Assembly (NCBI GenBank): GCA_003248845.1
Contig: QFPD01000001.1
Span: 1-23,175, forward strand
Direction: 5' to 3'
DNA from: Microbacterium sp.
GTDB taxonomy: Bacteria > Actinomycetota > Actinomycetes > Actinomycetales > Microbacteriaceae
DNA: 23,175 bases
The translations under genes and the position numbers were made by a program. Shown one piece after another: positions 7,926 through 15,267 of the stretch. Every line of letters begins with the position of its first letter. Positions within the stretch are counted from its first letter, which is position 1. The notes beneath the pieces were generated by a model. It did not search any database. It saw only the letters and a list, made by a program, of their open reading frames with translations, and had not been told where the DNA came from.

Positions 7926-7944
7926 GCTCCCATAGAGTGGGAGC
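7926..7944 (+). promoter_or_regulatory. Perfect 7-bp inverted repeat enclosing a -10-like TAGAGT (hsd promoter/operator candidate)
   Basis: GCTCCCA (7926-7932) and TGGGAGC (7938-7944) are perfectly complementary across TAGAG. The hexamer TAGAGT (7933-7938) fits the actinobacterial -10 pattern and would place transcription start near 7945, about 32 bases before the hsdM start. A dyad over the -10 is a classic operator position, and restriction-modification operons are often autoregulated, but no controller (C) protein gene is seen. As RNA it could form a hairpin only if transcription starts farther upstream. The rest of the 157-base gap (7820-7976) shows no gene. Confidence 0.45.
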
Positions 7945-7965
7945 AGTCTGTCCCGCGCTCTCCTC

Positions 7966-7970
7966 GAAGG
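7966..7970 (+). promoter_or_regulatory. Ribosome binding site deciding the hsdM start
   Basis: GAAGG lies six bases before GTG 7977. This fixes the start there, although the frame is open for more than 1.2 kb upstream through the antisense side of the HNH pseudogene. Confidence 0.7.
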
Positions 7971-7976
7971 CCCTCC

Positions 7977-9944
7977 GTGCTCAATCACGCCACGTTCATC
8001 TGGAACGCCGCCGACATCCTGCGCGGCACGTACAAGCAGCATCAGTACGGCGACATCATCCTGCCGTTCACGGTGTTGGCGCGGCTCGATGCGGTGCTCG
8101 CGCCGACGAAGCAGGCGGTGCTGGCGGCATCCGCGGGGTATGGGCCCGACATCGAGCCGCCGCAGGCCATGCTTCGGGCCAAGGCTGGGCACGCTTACTC
8201 GTTCTGGAACCGCAGCCGCCACGACCTGGCGTCCCTCTCGGGAGACCCCGACAACCTCGAGAAGAACCTGCGCGACTACGTGCGCGCGTTCTCGCCGAAC
8301 GTGCGCGACATCTTCGAGAAGTACAAGTTCGACGAGGCGATCACCGACCTGTCGATGCACGATCTGCTGCTGCAGGTGCTGCAGCACTTCGCGAAGGTGA
8401 ATCTGCATCCGGATGCCGTCAGTAACGAGCAGATGGGGCACATCTTCGAGGAGCTGATCCGCAAGTTCGCCGAGGCGAGCAACGAGACCGCGGGTGAGCA
8501 CTTCACTCCGCGCGAGGTGATCGAGCTGATGGTGTCGCTTCTCGTCGAAGGCGACGAGAGCCTGATGACGCCGGGGATCGTGCGCGAGGTCTACGACCCG
8601 ACGGCGGGGACGGGCGGCATGCTGTCGGTCGCCGCCGACCGCATCCACGGTCACAACGCGAAGGCCCAGGTGAATCTGCTGGGGCAGGAGATCAACCCGG
8701 CGTCGTACGCGATCTGCAAGGCAGACATGGTCGTCAAGGGGCAGCCGATCGAGAACATCGTGCTCGGGAACACGCTCACCGATCCGGCGTTCGAGGGCAG
8801 GACGTTCCATTACGGGCTCTCGAACCCGCCGTTCGGCGTCGACTGGAAGCAGTTCCGCGCGCAGATCGAGACCGAGCACAAGGTCGCCGGCTTTGCGGGA
8901 CGGTTCGGTGCGGGGCTGCCGCGCGTGAGCGACGGGTCGCTGCTGTTCCTCATGCACCTCATCTCGAAGCTCCGCGAGCCGAAGCCGGGGGAGGATGCCG
9001 CCGTCGCCGGCCGCGGTGCGATTGTGCTGAACGGCTCGCCGCTGTTCACCGGCGGGGCGGGGTCCGGGGAGTCGAACATCCGCAAGTGGATTCTCGAGTC
9101 GGACTACCTCGAGGCGATCGTCGGGCTGCCGACCGACATGTTCTACAACACCGGTATCGCGACGTACGTGTGGGTGCTCAACAAAGACAAGCCGGCTCGC
9201 CGGCGCGGACGCGTGCAGCTGATCGACGCGACCGGCATGTACGAGAAGATGCGCAAGTCGATCGGGTCGAAGCGGCGGGTGCTGTCGGAGGATCACATCA
9301 CCGAGATCACGCGCCTGTTCACCGCGTTCGAAGAGTCGAAGCACTCCAAGATCTTCCGCACCACCGACTTCTTCTACCGCACGATCACCGTCGAGCGACC
9401 GCTGCGCCTGAACTACGCACTCGCGGCTGAGCGCGTCGAGAAGGCCCTCGCTTCGCGCCCCGTGCAGAAGTGGGATGCCGCGCTGCGCACCGCCCTCGCG
9501 CGGGCACTCTCCCCGGTGGCTGAACAGGCGCAGCGAGTCGAGACGTCCCGCGCCGCCTTCACCACCGCGCTCACCGACCTGCTCACCGAGGCGGACATCA
9601 CCCTGACCTCCGCGCAGCTGAAGACCCTCGTCTCCGAGCTCGGCGAGCCCGACGACGAGGGCGAACTCGTGACGGCGGCGGGCAAGCCCGTCGCGGATGC
9701 CTCACGCCGCGACACCGAGAACGTCCCGTGGGACGAAGACATCCACGACTACCTCGACCGCGAGGTCAGGCCCTTCGTGCCGGATGCCTGGATCGACGAG
9801 TCGAAGACGAAGGAGGGCGCCGAGATCCCCTTCACAAGGCACTTCTACGAGTACGTGCCTCCGCGCCCCCTCGCGGAGATCGATCGCGACCTCGACGAGG
9901 TCCTCGGCCGCATCCGTGCCCGCCTGGAACGGGTGAAGGCGTGA
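7977..9944 (+). CDS. hsdM: Type I restriction-modification system, DNA methyltransferase subunit
   Basis: HsdM (655 aa) methylates adenine N6 in the target chosen by HsdS and is also needed for restriction by the HsdR2M2S complex. The N-terminal helical domain opens LNHATFIWNAADILRGTYKQ, typical of the family. AdoMet motif I is DPTAGTGGM (from residue 207), and the catalytic motif IV is NPPFG at 283-287, marking an N6-adenine enzyme. HFTPREVIELM precedes motif I, as expected. The C-terminal region is long and ends in a charged helix (DEVLGRIRARLERVKA). The GTG start has GAAGG six bases upstream. The TGA overlaps the hsdS start as GTGA (9941-9944), so the two genes are translationally coupled. 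Confidence 0.95.
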   Translation: MLNHATFIWNAADILRGTYKQHQYGDIILPFTVLARLDAVLAPTKQAVLAASAGYGPDIEPPQAMLRAKAGHAYSFWNRSRHDLASLSGDPDNLEKNLRDYVRAFSPNVRDIFEKYKFDEAITDLSMHDLLLQVLQHFAKVNLHPDAVSNEQMGHIFEELIRKFAEASNETAGEHFTPREVIELMVSLLVEGDESLMTPGIVREVYDPTAGTGGMLSVAADRIHGHNAKAQVNLLGQEINPASYAICKADMVVKGQPIENIVLGNTLTDPAFEGRTFHYGLSNPPFGVDWKQFRAQIETEHKVAGFAGRFGAGLPRVSDGSLLFLMHLISKLREPKPGEDAAVAGRGAIVLNGSPLFTGGAGSGESNIRKWILESDYLEAIVGLPTDMFYNTGIATYVWVLNKDKPARRRGRVQLIDATGMYEKMRKSIGSKRRVLSEDHITEITRLFTAFEESKHSKIFRTTDFFYRTITVERPLRLNYALAAERVEKALASRPVQKWDAALRTALARALSPVAEQAQRVETSRAAFTTALTDLLTEADITLTSAQLKTLVSELGEPDDEGELVTAAGKPVADASRRDTENVPWDEDIHDYLDREVRPFVPDAWIDESKTKEGAEIPFTRHFYEYVPPRPLAEIDRDLDEVLGRIRARLERVKA

Positions 9945-11179
9945 GCTTCAAGACTGTCGAGCTCCGCCGCATAGCGGCGATCGTCAACGGCGGCACGCCA
10001 ACGCCGAGCGCTGAGAACTGGGGTGGCGGGGTTCCCTGGGCGACCCCCGTGGACCTGGGCAGGGTGAATGGCGGAATTCTCGGCCGCACCGAGCGGACTC
10101 TTACTGCGCACGGCGCCGCAACCGGTTCCACGGTTGTGCCTGCGGGGTCGGTTCTCCTCTCGACTCGCGCCCCGATCGGTTACACCGCAATCGCCAGGTC
10201 GGCGGTCGCGTTCAATCAAGGGTGCAAGGCACTCGTTCCTCGGGTAGGTGTCGACTCCCGCTTTTTAAGGTACGCAGTTCAAGCATCTGAGGCCGAGCTC
10301 GTCGCAGCCGGTCGAGGTTCGACATTTCAGGAAGTCAACGGCGCCGATGTTGCTGCTCACTGTGTCAGCATCGCGGCCGCTCACGAGCAGCGGCAGATCG
10401 CGGACTACCTCGACCACGAGACCGCCGAGATCGACGCCTTCATCGCCGACCTACACGCACTCAAGGCGGGGCTGAACGAGCATCGAATGGCGGAGCTCGC
10501 GGGCTTGCTTTCCTATCCGGGCGACGTATTCCGCCCTGACTCGTCGACGCTGACGTCTCTGAAGCGCCTCGGCTCGATCACGCTAGGAAAGATGCTTGAT
10601 CCGGCCAGATCGACTGACGACACTCGGTGGCCATATCTGCGGGCGGCCAACGTCCAGCCGCTCGGACGGCTCGAACTCGCCGACGTCAAGACGATGCGTT
10701 TCACGCCTGCTGAGCGGGCGTGCTTGGATATCAAGGCTGGCGACGTGCTGATCGTCGAGGGTGGGCAGGGCGGGTACGGTCGAGCGGCCTACGTCTCCGC
10801 GGACCTGCCAGGCACGGGCTTTCAGAACTCGATTGTGCGGTTTCGTCCAGCGCCGACGACCGATGGCCGCTACGTTGCGTACGCACTGCAGCTGCTGCGA
10901 CACTCCGGATACATCAAGACCGTCGCCTCGGTCACGTCAATGCCCCATTTCACTGCAGAGAAGGTCGCGATCGCTCCGGTTCCTCGGGTGACTCTCGAGC
11001 GCCAGCGAGAGGTCGCGGACGCGCTCGACCTGCGGTGGGCTGAGATTGATGAAGCGATAGACGATATCGACGCGGCGATCTCGCTCGCTAAGGAGCGGCG
11101 GGCGGCGCTCATCACCGCGGCCGTGACGGGGCAGATCGATGTGACGACGAAGGGTAGCCGTGAGCACGCAGATCTCTGA
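9941..11179 (+). CDS. hsdS: Type I restriction-modification system, specificity subunit
   Basis: HsdS (412 aa) determines the bipartite DNA target of the complex. Two half-subunits are visible. The first target recognition domain covers about residues 5-145 and is followed by a conserved helical region starting EQRQIADYLDHETAEIDAF (149 on). The second spans about 195-350 and is followed by LERQREVADALDLRWAEIDEA (352 on), ending in LITAAVTGQIDV, a common HsdS C-terminus. The GTG at 9941 overlaps the hsdM stop, and hsdR begins inside this gene at 11160 (20-base overlap). The recognition domains look less GC-rich than hsdM and hsdR, with rare codons such as TTA and ATA, which fits domain exchange. 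The target sequence cannot be predicted from sequence alone. Confidence 0.93.
   Translation: MSFKTVELRRIAAIVNGGTPTPSAENWGGGVPWATPVDLGRVNGGILGRTERTLTAHGAATGSTVVPAGSVLLSTRAPIGYTAIARSAVAFNQGCKALVPRVGVDSRFLRYAVQASEAELVAAGRGSTFQEVNGADVAAHCVSIAAAHEQRQIADYLDHETAEIDAFIADLHALKAGLNEHRMAELAGLLSYPGDVFRPDSSTLTSLKRLGSITLGKMLDPARSTDDTRWPYLRAANVQPLGRLELADVKTMRFTPAERACLDIKAGDVLIVEGGQGGYGRAAYVSADLPGTGFQNSIVRFRPAPTTDGRYVAYALQLLRHSGYIKTVASVTSMPHFTAEKVAIAPVPRVTLERQREVADALDLRWAEIDEAIDDIDAAISLAKERRAALITAAVTGQIDVTTKGSREHADL
11149..11154 (+). promoter_or_regulatory. Ribosome binding site deciding the hsdR start
   Basis: GAAGGG lies five bases before GTG 11160, inside the last codons of hsdS. It supports a start within hsdS and therefore a 20-base overlap of the two genes. 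Confidence 0.65.
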
Positions 11180-14100
11180 GACCGAGTTCCAGGCATCCAT
11201 CGTCGCGCACCTCGCGGCGCACGGGTGGGAGGTCGGCACCTCCGATCGCTACGACCGCGAGCGGGCGCTGTACCCCGACGATGTGCTCGCGTGGCTCGCA
11301 CTCGACGACGAGAAGAACCTGCGCAAGATTGTCACCGGCGACACCGACACGAAGGGGCGCACGCGCGTGCTCGACAGGCTCGCGGCATCGCTCGGCGTCG
11401 ACGAGCAGCACGGCGGCGGCACGCTCACGGTGCTGCGGAAGGGTTTCGACGTTGTGGGCGCCAAGCGCTTCCGCATGATCCAGCAGCCGCCCGCCGACGA
11501 TCGCAACCCCGCGATGACGGCGCTGTACGGGCAGAACATCCTGCGCGTCGTGCCCGAACTGCGCTACTCGACGAAGAAGGACGACCGGCTCGACCTGGCG
11601 TTCTTCGTCAACGGTGTCCCCGTGGCGACGGTCGAGCTCAAGACGAACTTCGCGCAGAGCCTGCCCGCTGCGATCGCGCAGTATAAGCGCGACCGCCACC
11701 CGCAGGGCGAGCCCCTGCTGACCGCCGGGCGCGGCGCACTCGTACATTTTGCGCTCACGCAGGACGACATCGCGATGACGACCCGGCTCGTCGGCGATGC
11801 GACCGCCTTCCTGCCCTTCAACCGCGGCAACGACGGAGGCGCCGGCAACCCGCCGAACGGCGAGAAGCCCCGCACCGCCTACTTCTGGGAGGACGTGCTC
11901 GACCGCGACGCGTGGCTGCAGATCCTCACGAAGTTCGTGTACACGAACCACGAGAAGCAGACCGATCCGCTCACGGGAAAAGTGACCTACCGTTCGCAGA
12001 TCCGCTTTCCGCGCTTTCACCAGTGGCGCGCGGTCACCGCCCTCACCGCCGCGGCACGCGCCGACGGACCGGGCCACCGCTACCTCGTCCAGCATTCGGC
12101 GGGGTCGGGCAAGACCGACTCGATCGCGTGGACCGCCCACCGGCTCGCCGCCCTGCACACGCCCGCGGGCGAGAAAGTCTTCGACTCGGTGTTCGTCATC
12201 GCCGACCGGCAGGTGCTCGACAGGCAGCTGCAGGATGCCGTCGACCAGCTCGTCACCGCGACGGGCACGTTCCAGGCGATCACCCGCGGGTCTGAGCGCT
12301 CGAAGACGGCCCAGCTCGCCGAAGCGCTCGCGTGGGGTGTCCCCATCATCGGCGTGACGCTGCAGACCTTCCCGCACGCGCTGCAGCAGATCCGCGAGGA
12401 GGGCGGGACGCTCGCGGGCAAGCGGTTCGCCGTCATCGCCGACGAGGCGCACTCATCGCAGTCCGGCGCCGCCGCCGGCAAGCTCAAGGAGCTTCTCTAC
12501 CTCGGTGAACGCGTCGACATCGACGACGACGAACCCGGCGCCGACCAGGACGCCCTCATCGCAATGGCCGCGCACGCCGACAGCGCACGGCGCCTCAGCT
12601 TCTTCGCCTTCACGGCGACACCGAAGGCGAAGACCCTCGAACTGTTCGGCACGCGCGCCCCAGACGGCACGCCGCGCCCGTTCGACCTGTACTCGATGAA
12701 GCAGGCGATCGAAGAGGGCTTCATCCTCGACGTGCTCCGCGGCTACACGACCTACGACATGGCCGCCCGTATCGCGAAGCGCGCCGCCGATGCACACGGC
12801 GGCGCGCACGACGACGGCGAGGAGATCGACGTGCGCAAAGGTACGCGCGCGTTCATCGGGCTCGTAGAGCTGCACCCCACGAACATCACCTCGAAGGTGG
12901 CGGAAATCCTCACGCACTTCCGCGAGGTCGTCCAGCCCGAGCTCGGCGGGCGCGCCAAGGCGATGCTCGTGACCTCATCACGTGCGGCCGCGGTGAAATA
13001 TGCGCGCGCGTTCGATAAACTCGCCGGCGAGCGCGGCATGCCGGTGCGCGCCCTGGTGGCCTTCTCGGGGGAGGTTCCCGACCCCGACGTGACGCCGTTG
13101 CCGGGCGTCACGGTGAAGTCGGTCACCGAGGCATCCATGAACCCCTCGCTCAAGGGCCGTGACCTCGCCGACGTGTTCGCCCAGCCCGACCACCACGTGC
13201 TGATCGTCGCGAACAAGTACCAGACCGGGTTCGACCAGCCTCTTCTCGTCGCGATGTACGTCGACAAGCAACTCTCCGGCATCTCTGCGGTCCAGACCCT
13301 CTCGCGCCTGAACCGCACGAGCCCCGGCAAGGCGAACACCTACGTGCTCGACTTCGTCAACGAACCGGAGAGCATTCGCGCGGCCTTCCAGGAGTACTAC
13401 GAAGACGCCCACATCGAGACGGAGTCCGACCCCGACCTCGTGGCGAACGTGCTGGCGAAGCTCGACGCCGTCGGCATCTTCACGTGGGCCGAGGTCGACC
13501 GTGTGTGGGAGGACTGGTCGCGCACGACCGCCGCGCACAACGCCCTCTCTGCGCATCTCGACCCGGCCGTCGAGCGGTTCCGGCAGCGGTGGACGGCGGC
13601 CCTGCAGGCGGGCGACGACGAAGAGCACGACCGCCTCGCCGACTTCCGTTCCACGCTCGCCCAGTACGTCACCGCCTACGCCTTCTTCGCACAGATCCTG
13701 CACTTCGGCGACCCGCGTTACGAGAAGCTCTCGGTCTTCGCCGACCTGCTCGGCCGGCGCCTGCGCGCGCTGACCGACGGCGGCGCCGACGCCGATGCGG
13801 TGGACGTGTCCGACATCGTCCTCACGCACTACAAGCTCGAGAAGCTGAAAGCCGAGGACCTCGCACTCGAGTCCGGCGAGGCCGACGGGCTGAAGGGCCT
13901 CACCGAGGCGGGCCTCGCGCAGATCCGCGAGCGCGAGCGCGCGTCGGCATCCGAGCTGATCGAGAAGGTCAACAAGTACCTGGGCGACCTCGACGCCAAG
14001 GACGAATACAAGGTCGGACTCATCGAGACGCTGCTCGCTGAGGCCGCGGAGGACGCGGGTCTGTCCGAGCAGGCGCGCAACAACTCGAAGATCGACTTCA

Positions 14101-14267
14101 TCAACTCTCCCGCGCTGCGGATCGTGCTCGAAGACGCGCTGTGGAAGCACGAATCGGCCAGCGCCGAGGTGCTCGCGGCGGCCCGTAAGCTCGACGGCGG
14201 CCAACTCGTGCAGTTGATGATCGACTGCGGGCTGTTCGAGCGACTGCGCGACCGTCCGGCGAGCTGA
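11160..14267 (+). CDS. hsdR: Type I restriction-modification system, restriction/translocase subunit
   Basis: HsdR (1035 aa) is the motor and nuclease that translocates and cuts DNA lacking methylation. The N-terminal nuclease domain has the PD-(D/E)xK pattern: D145 in LDLAFF, then E159-L-K161 in VATVELKTNF. The helicase lobes show Walker A SAGSGKT with Lys318, DEAH at 428-431 (IADEAHSSQSG), FTATPKAKTLELFG, ANKYQTGFDQPLL and QTLSRLNR. The C-terminal third is helical and charged, as expected for the region contacting the methylase core. No frameshift or missing catalytic residue was found, so the enzyme appears intact. The GTG start overlaps hsdS by 20 bases and has GAAGGG upstream. A small membrane protein gene starts eight bases after the stop. 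Confidence 0.95.
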   Translation: MSTQISETEFQASIVAHLAAHGWEVGTSDRYDRERALYPDDVLAWLALDDEKNLRKIVTGDTDTKGRTRVLDRLAASLGVDEQHGGGTLTVLRKGFDVVGAKRFRMIQQPPADDRNPAMTALYGQNILRVVPELRYSTKKDDRLDLAFFVNGVPVATVELKTNFAQSLPAAIAQYKRDRHPQGEPLLTAGRGALVHFALTQDDIAMTTRLVGDATAFLPFNRGNDGGAGNPPNGEKPRTAYFWEDVLDRDAWLQILTKFVYTNHEKQTDPLTGKVTYRSQIRFPRFHQWRAVTALTAAARADGPGHRYLVQHSAGSGKTDSIAWTAHRLAALHTPAGEKVFDSVFVIADRQVLDRQLQDAVDQLVTATGTFQAITRGSERSKTAQLAEALAWGVPIIGVTLQTFPHALQQIREEGGTLAGKRFAVIADEAHSSQSGAAAGKLKELLYLGERVDIDDDEPGADQDALIAMAAHADSARRLSFFAFTATPKAKTLELFGTRAPDGTPRPFDLYSMKQAIEEGFILDVLRGYTTYDMAARIAKRAADAHGGAHDDGEEIDVRKGTRAFIGLVELHPTNITSKVAEILTHFREVVQPELGGRAKAMLVTSSRAAAVKYARAFDKLAGERGMPVRALVAFSGEVPDPDVTPLPGVTVKSVTEASMNPSLKGRDLADVFAQPDHHVLIVANKYQTGFDQPLLVAMYVDKQLSGISAVQTLSRLNRTSPGKANTYVLDFVNEPESIRAAFQEYYEDAHIETESDPDLVANVLAKLDAVGIFTWAEVDRVWEDWSRTTAAHNALSAHLDPAVERFRQRWTAALQAGDDEEHDRLADFRSTLAQYVTAYAFFAQILHFGDPRYEKLSVFADLLGRRLRALTDGGADADAVDVSDIVLTHYKLEKLKAEDLALESGEADGLKGLTEAGLAQIRERERASASELIEKVNKYLGDLDAKDEYKVGLIETLLAEAAEDAGLSEQARNNSKIDFINSPALRIVLEDALWKHESASAEVLAAARKLDGGQLVQLMIDCGLFERLRDRPAS

Positions 14268-14275
14268 GGTCCGCC

Positions 14276-14662
14276 ATGCGCATCACGCCGCTGGACCTCG
14301 TCGACATCTTCGTCTACGTCGTCGTCTTGAACCTCGTGGCGCAGTTCTTCCCGGGCGTCGTGAGCGAGAGCTTCGCCACGTCGCTGCTGACCGCGATCAT
14401 GCTCAAGGTCGTGCTCGAGGTCGTGCTCCTGGTCAAGAAGTCGGTGCTCTCGCGTCTGCGCGCGGCATCCCGGCCGCTCCAACGAGCGACCTCGATCGCG
14501 ATGCTCGTGCTGATCCTGCCCGGCAGCAAACTCGTCCTCCTCTGGCTCGAAGACGCGCTCCTGGGCGACGCCGTGAGCCTGGGTGGGTTCTGGTCGGTGA
14601 CCGTCCTCGTCTTCGCGTTGACCGGTGCGCGCGCGGGTGTGCGGGCGCTCTTCGTCCGGTAG
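14276..14662 (+). CDS. Small four-helix membrane protein, function unknown
   Basis: A 128-aa integral membrane protein with four predicted membrane segments at about residues 7-28, 32-53, 72-95 and 103-124. A short basic loop (KKSVLSRLRAASRPLQR, 54-70) lies between the second and third. I do not recognise a domain or catalytic motif. The ATG is preceded by TGAGGT (14265-14270), part of which is the hsdR stop codon, at five bases spacing. It may therefore be transcribed and translated with hsdR. Its TAG stop is also the first three bases of the likely -10 element of the pyr operon. It could be an old neighbour of pyrR or an add-on to the restriction operon; the sequence does not decide. Confidence 0.7.
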   Translation: MRITPLDLVDIFVYVVVLNLVAQFFPGVVSESFATSLLTAIMLKVVLEVVLLVKKSVLSRLRAASRPLQRATSIAMLVLILPGSKLVLLWLEDALLGDAVSLGGFWSVTVLVFALTGARAGVRALFVR

Positions 14663-14665
14663 GCT
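14660..14665 (+). promoter_or_regulatory. -10 element (TAGGCT) of the pyr operon
   Basis: TAGGCT matches the actinobacterial TAnnnT pattern. Transcription would start near 14672, giving a leader of about 53 bases before the pyrR ATG. The hexamer overlaps the stop codon of the upstream membrane protein gene. No matching -35 is seen; a TTGACC at 14618-14623 is too far away (36 bases) to pair with it. Confidence 0.5.
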
Positions 14666-14691
14666 GAATGCGTTACACCCGCAACCTTTAA

Positions 14692-14711
14692 CTCCGTCCC
14701 GTGAGGCGGAG
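14692..14711 (+). promoter_or_regulatory. PyrR RNA-binding loop in the pyr leader
   Basis: The RNA has a lower stem CUCC (14692-14695) pairing with GGAG (14708-14711). Above it G14696 pairs with C14707, U14697 is bulged, and CC (14698-14699) pairs with GG (14705-14706), closing the loop CGUGA (14700-14704). The core GUCCCGUGAGGC fits the PyrR binding consensus RUCCNGNGAGGY known from Bacillus-type pyr leaders at every fixed position. The hairpin ends next to the Shine-Dalgarno sequence of pyrR. No terminator hairpin with a U-tract follows, so control is predicted to be translational, as reported for Mycobacterium smegmatis, rather than by attenuation. Confidence 0.8.
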
Positions 14712-14718
14712 AAGGGAG
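14712..14718 (+). promoter_or_regulatory. Ribosome binding site of pyrR, adjacent to the PyrR hairpin
   Basis: AAGGGAG lies six bases before ATG 14725 and begins directly after the PyrR binding hairpin. A GTG at 14701 in the same frame falls inside the hairpin loop and has no ribosome site, which decides for ATG 14725. Confidence 0.8.
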
Positions 14719-14724
14719 CAGCGC

Positions 14725-15267
14725 ATGGTCACGCCCGATTCCGTTCGGACAGTGATGCACGCCGCCGACATCGCCCGCGCCCTGACTCGGATCTCGCACG
14801 AGATCCTCGAGTCCAACAAGGGCCCCGACGACCTCGTGCTCCTCGGCATCCCGACCCGTGGCGTCACGCTCGCGAATCGTATCGGCGGTCTCCTCGCCGA
14901 CATCTCCGGAACCACCGTGCCGGTCGGAGCGCTCGACGTCACGATGTACCGCGACGATCTGCACCGCAACCCGACGCGCGCGCCGCATCCGACGTCCATT
15001 CCCGCGGGCGGAATCGACGGAAAGACGGTCGTGCTCGTCGACGACGTGCTGTTCTCCGGCCGGTCGATCCGCGCCGCGTTGGACGCGCTCGGTGACATCG
15101 GCCGCCCGGCCGCCGTGCGCCTCGCGATCCTCGTCGACCGCGGGCACCGGGAGCTCCCGATCCGCCCCGACTTCGTCGGAAAGAACCTGCGCAGCGCCCG
15201 CAGCGAGCGTGTCAACGTGCACCTCGCCGAGACCGACGGCATCGAAGAGGTGACGATCGCATCATGA
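14725..15267 (+). CDS. pyrR: Bifunctional pyr operon RNA-binding regulator / uracil phosphoribosyltransferase PyrR
   Basis: PyrR (180 aa) senses UMP/UTP and binds pyr mRNA leaders; many members also convert uracil and PRPP to UMP. The protein has the PRTase fold, with the PRPP-binding loop [20 protein letters not shown] near residues 103-122 (D106, D107). It also has [16 protein letters not shown] and the [11 protein letters not shown] segment typical of PyrR. Length is normal. It is the first gene of the pyr operon and lies just after a leader hairpin that matches its own binding site, so autoregulation is expected. Its TGA overlaps the pyrB ATG as ATGA (15264-15267). Confidence 0.96.
   Translation: MVTPDSVRTVMHAADIARALTRISHEILESNKGPDDLVLLGIPTRGVTLANRIGGLLADISGTTVPVGALDVTMYRDDLHRNPTRAPHPTSIPAGGIDGKTVVLVDDVLFSGRSIRAALDALGDIGRPAAVRLAILVDRGHRELPIRPDFVGKNLRSARSERVNVHLAETDGIEEVTIAS

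Noticed and set aside
6735..7976. Extension of the hsdM frame far upstream
   Set aside because: This part lies opposite the HNH pseudogene, has no family similarity, and a good ribosome site plus the typical HsdM N-terminus sit at GTG 7977.
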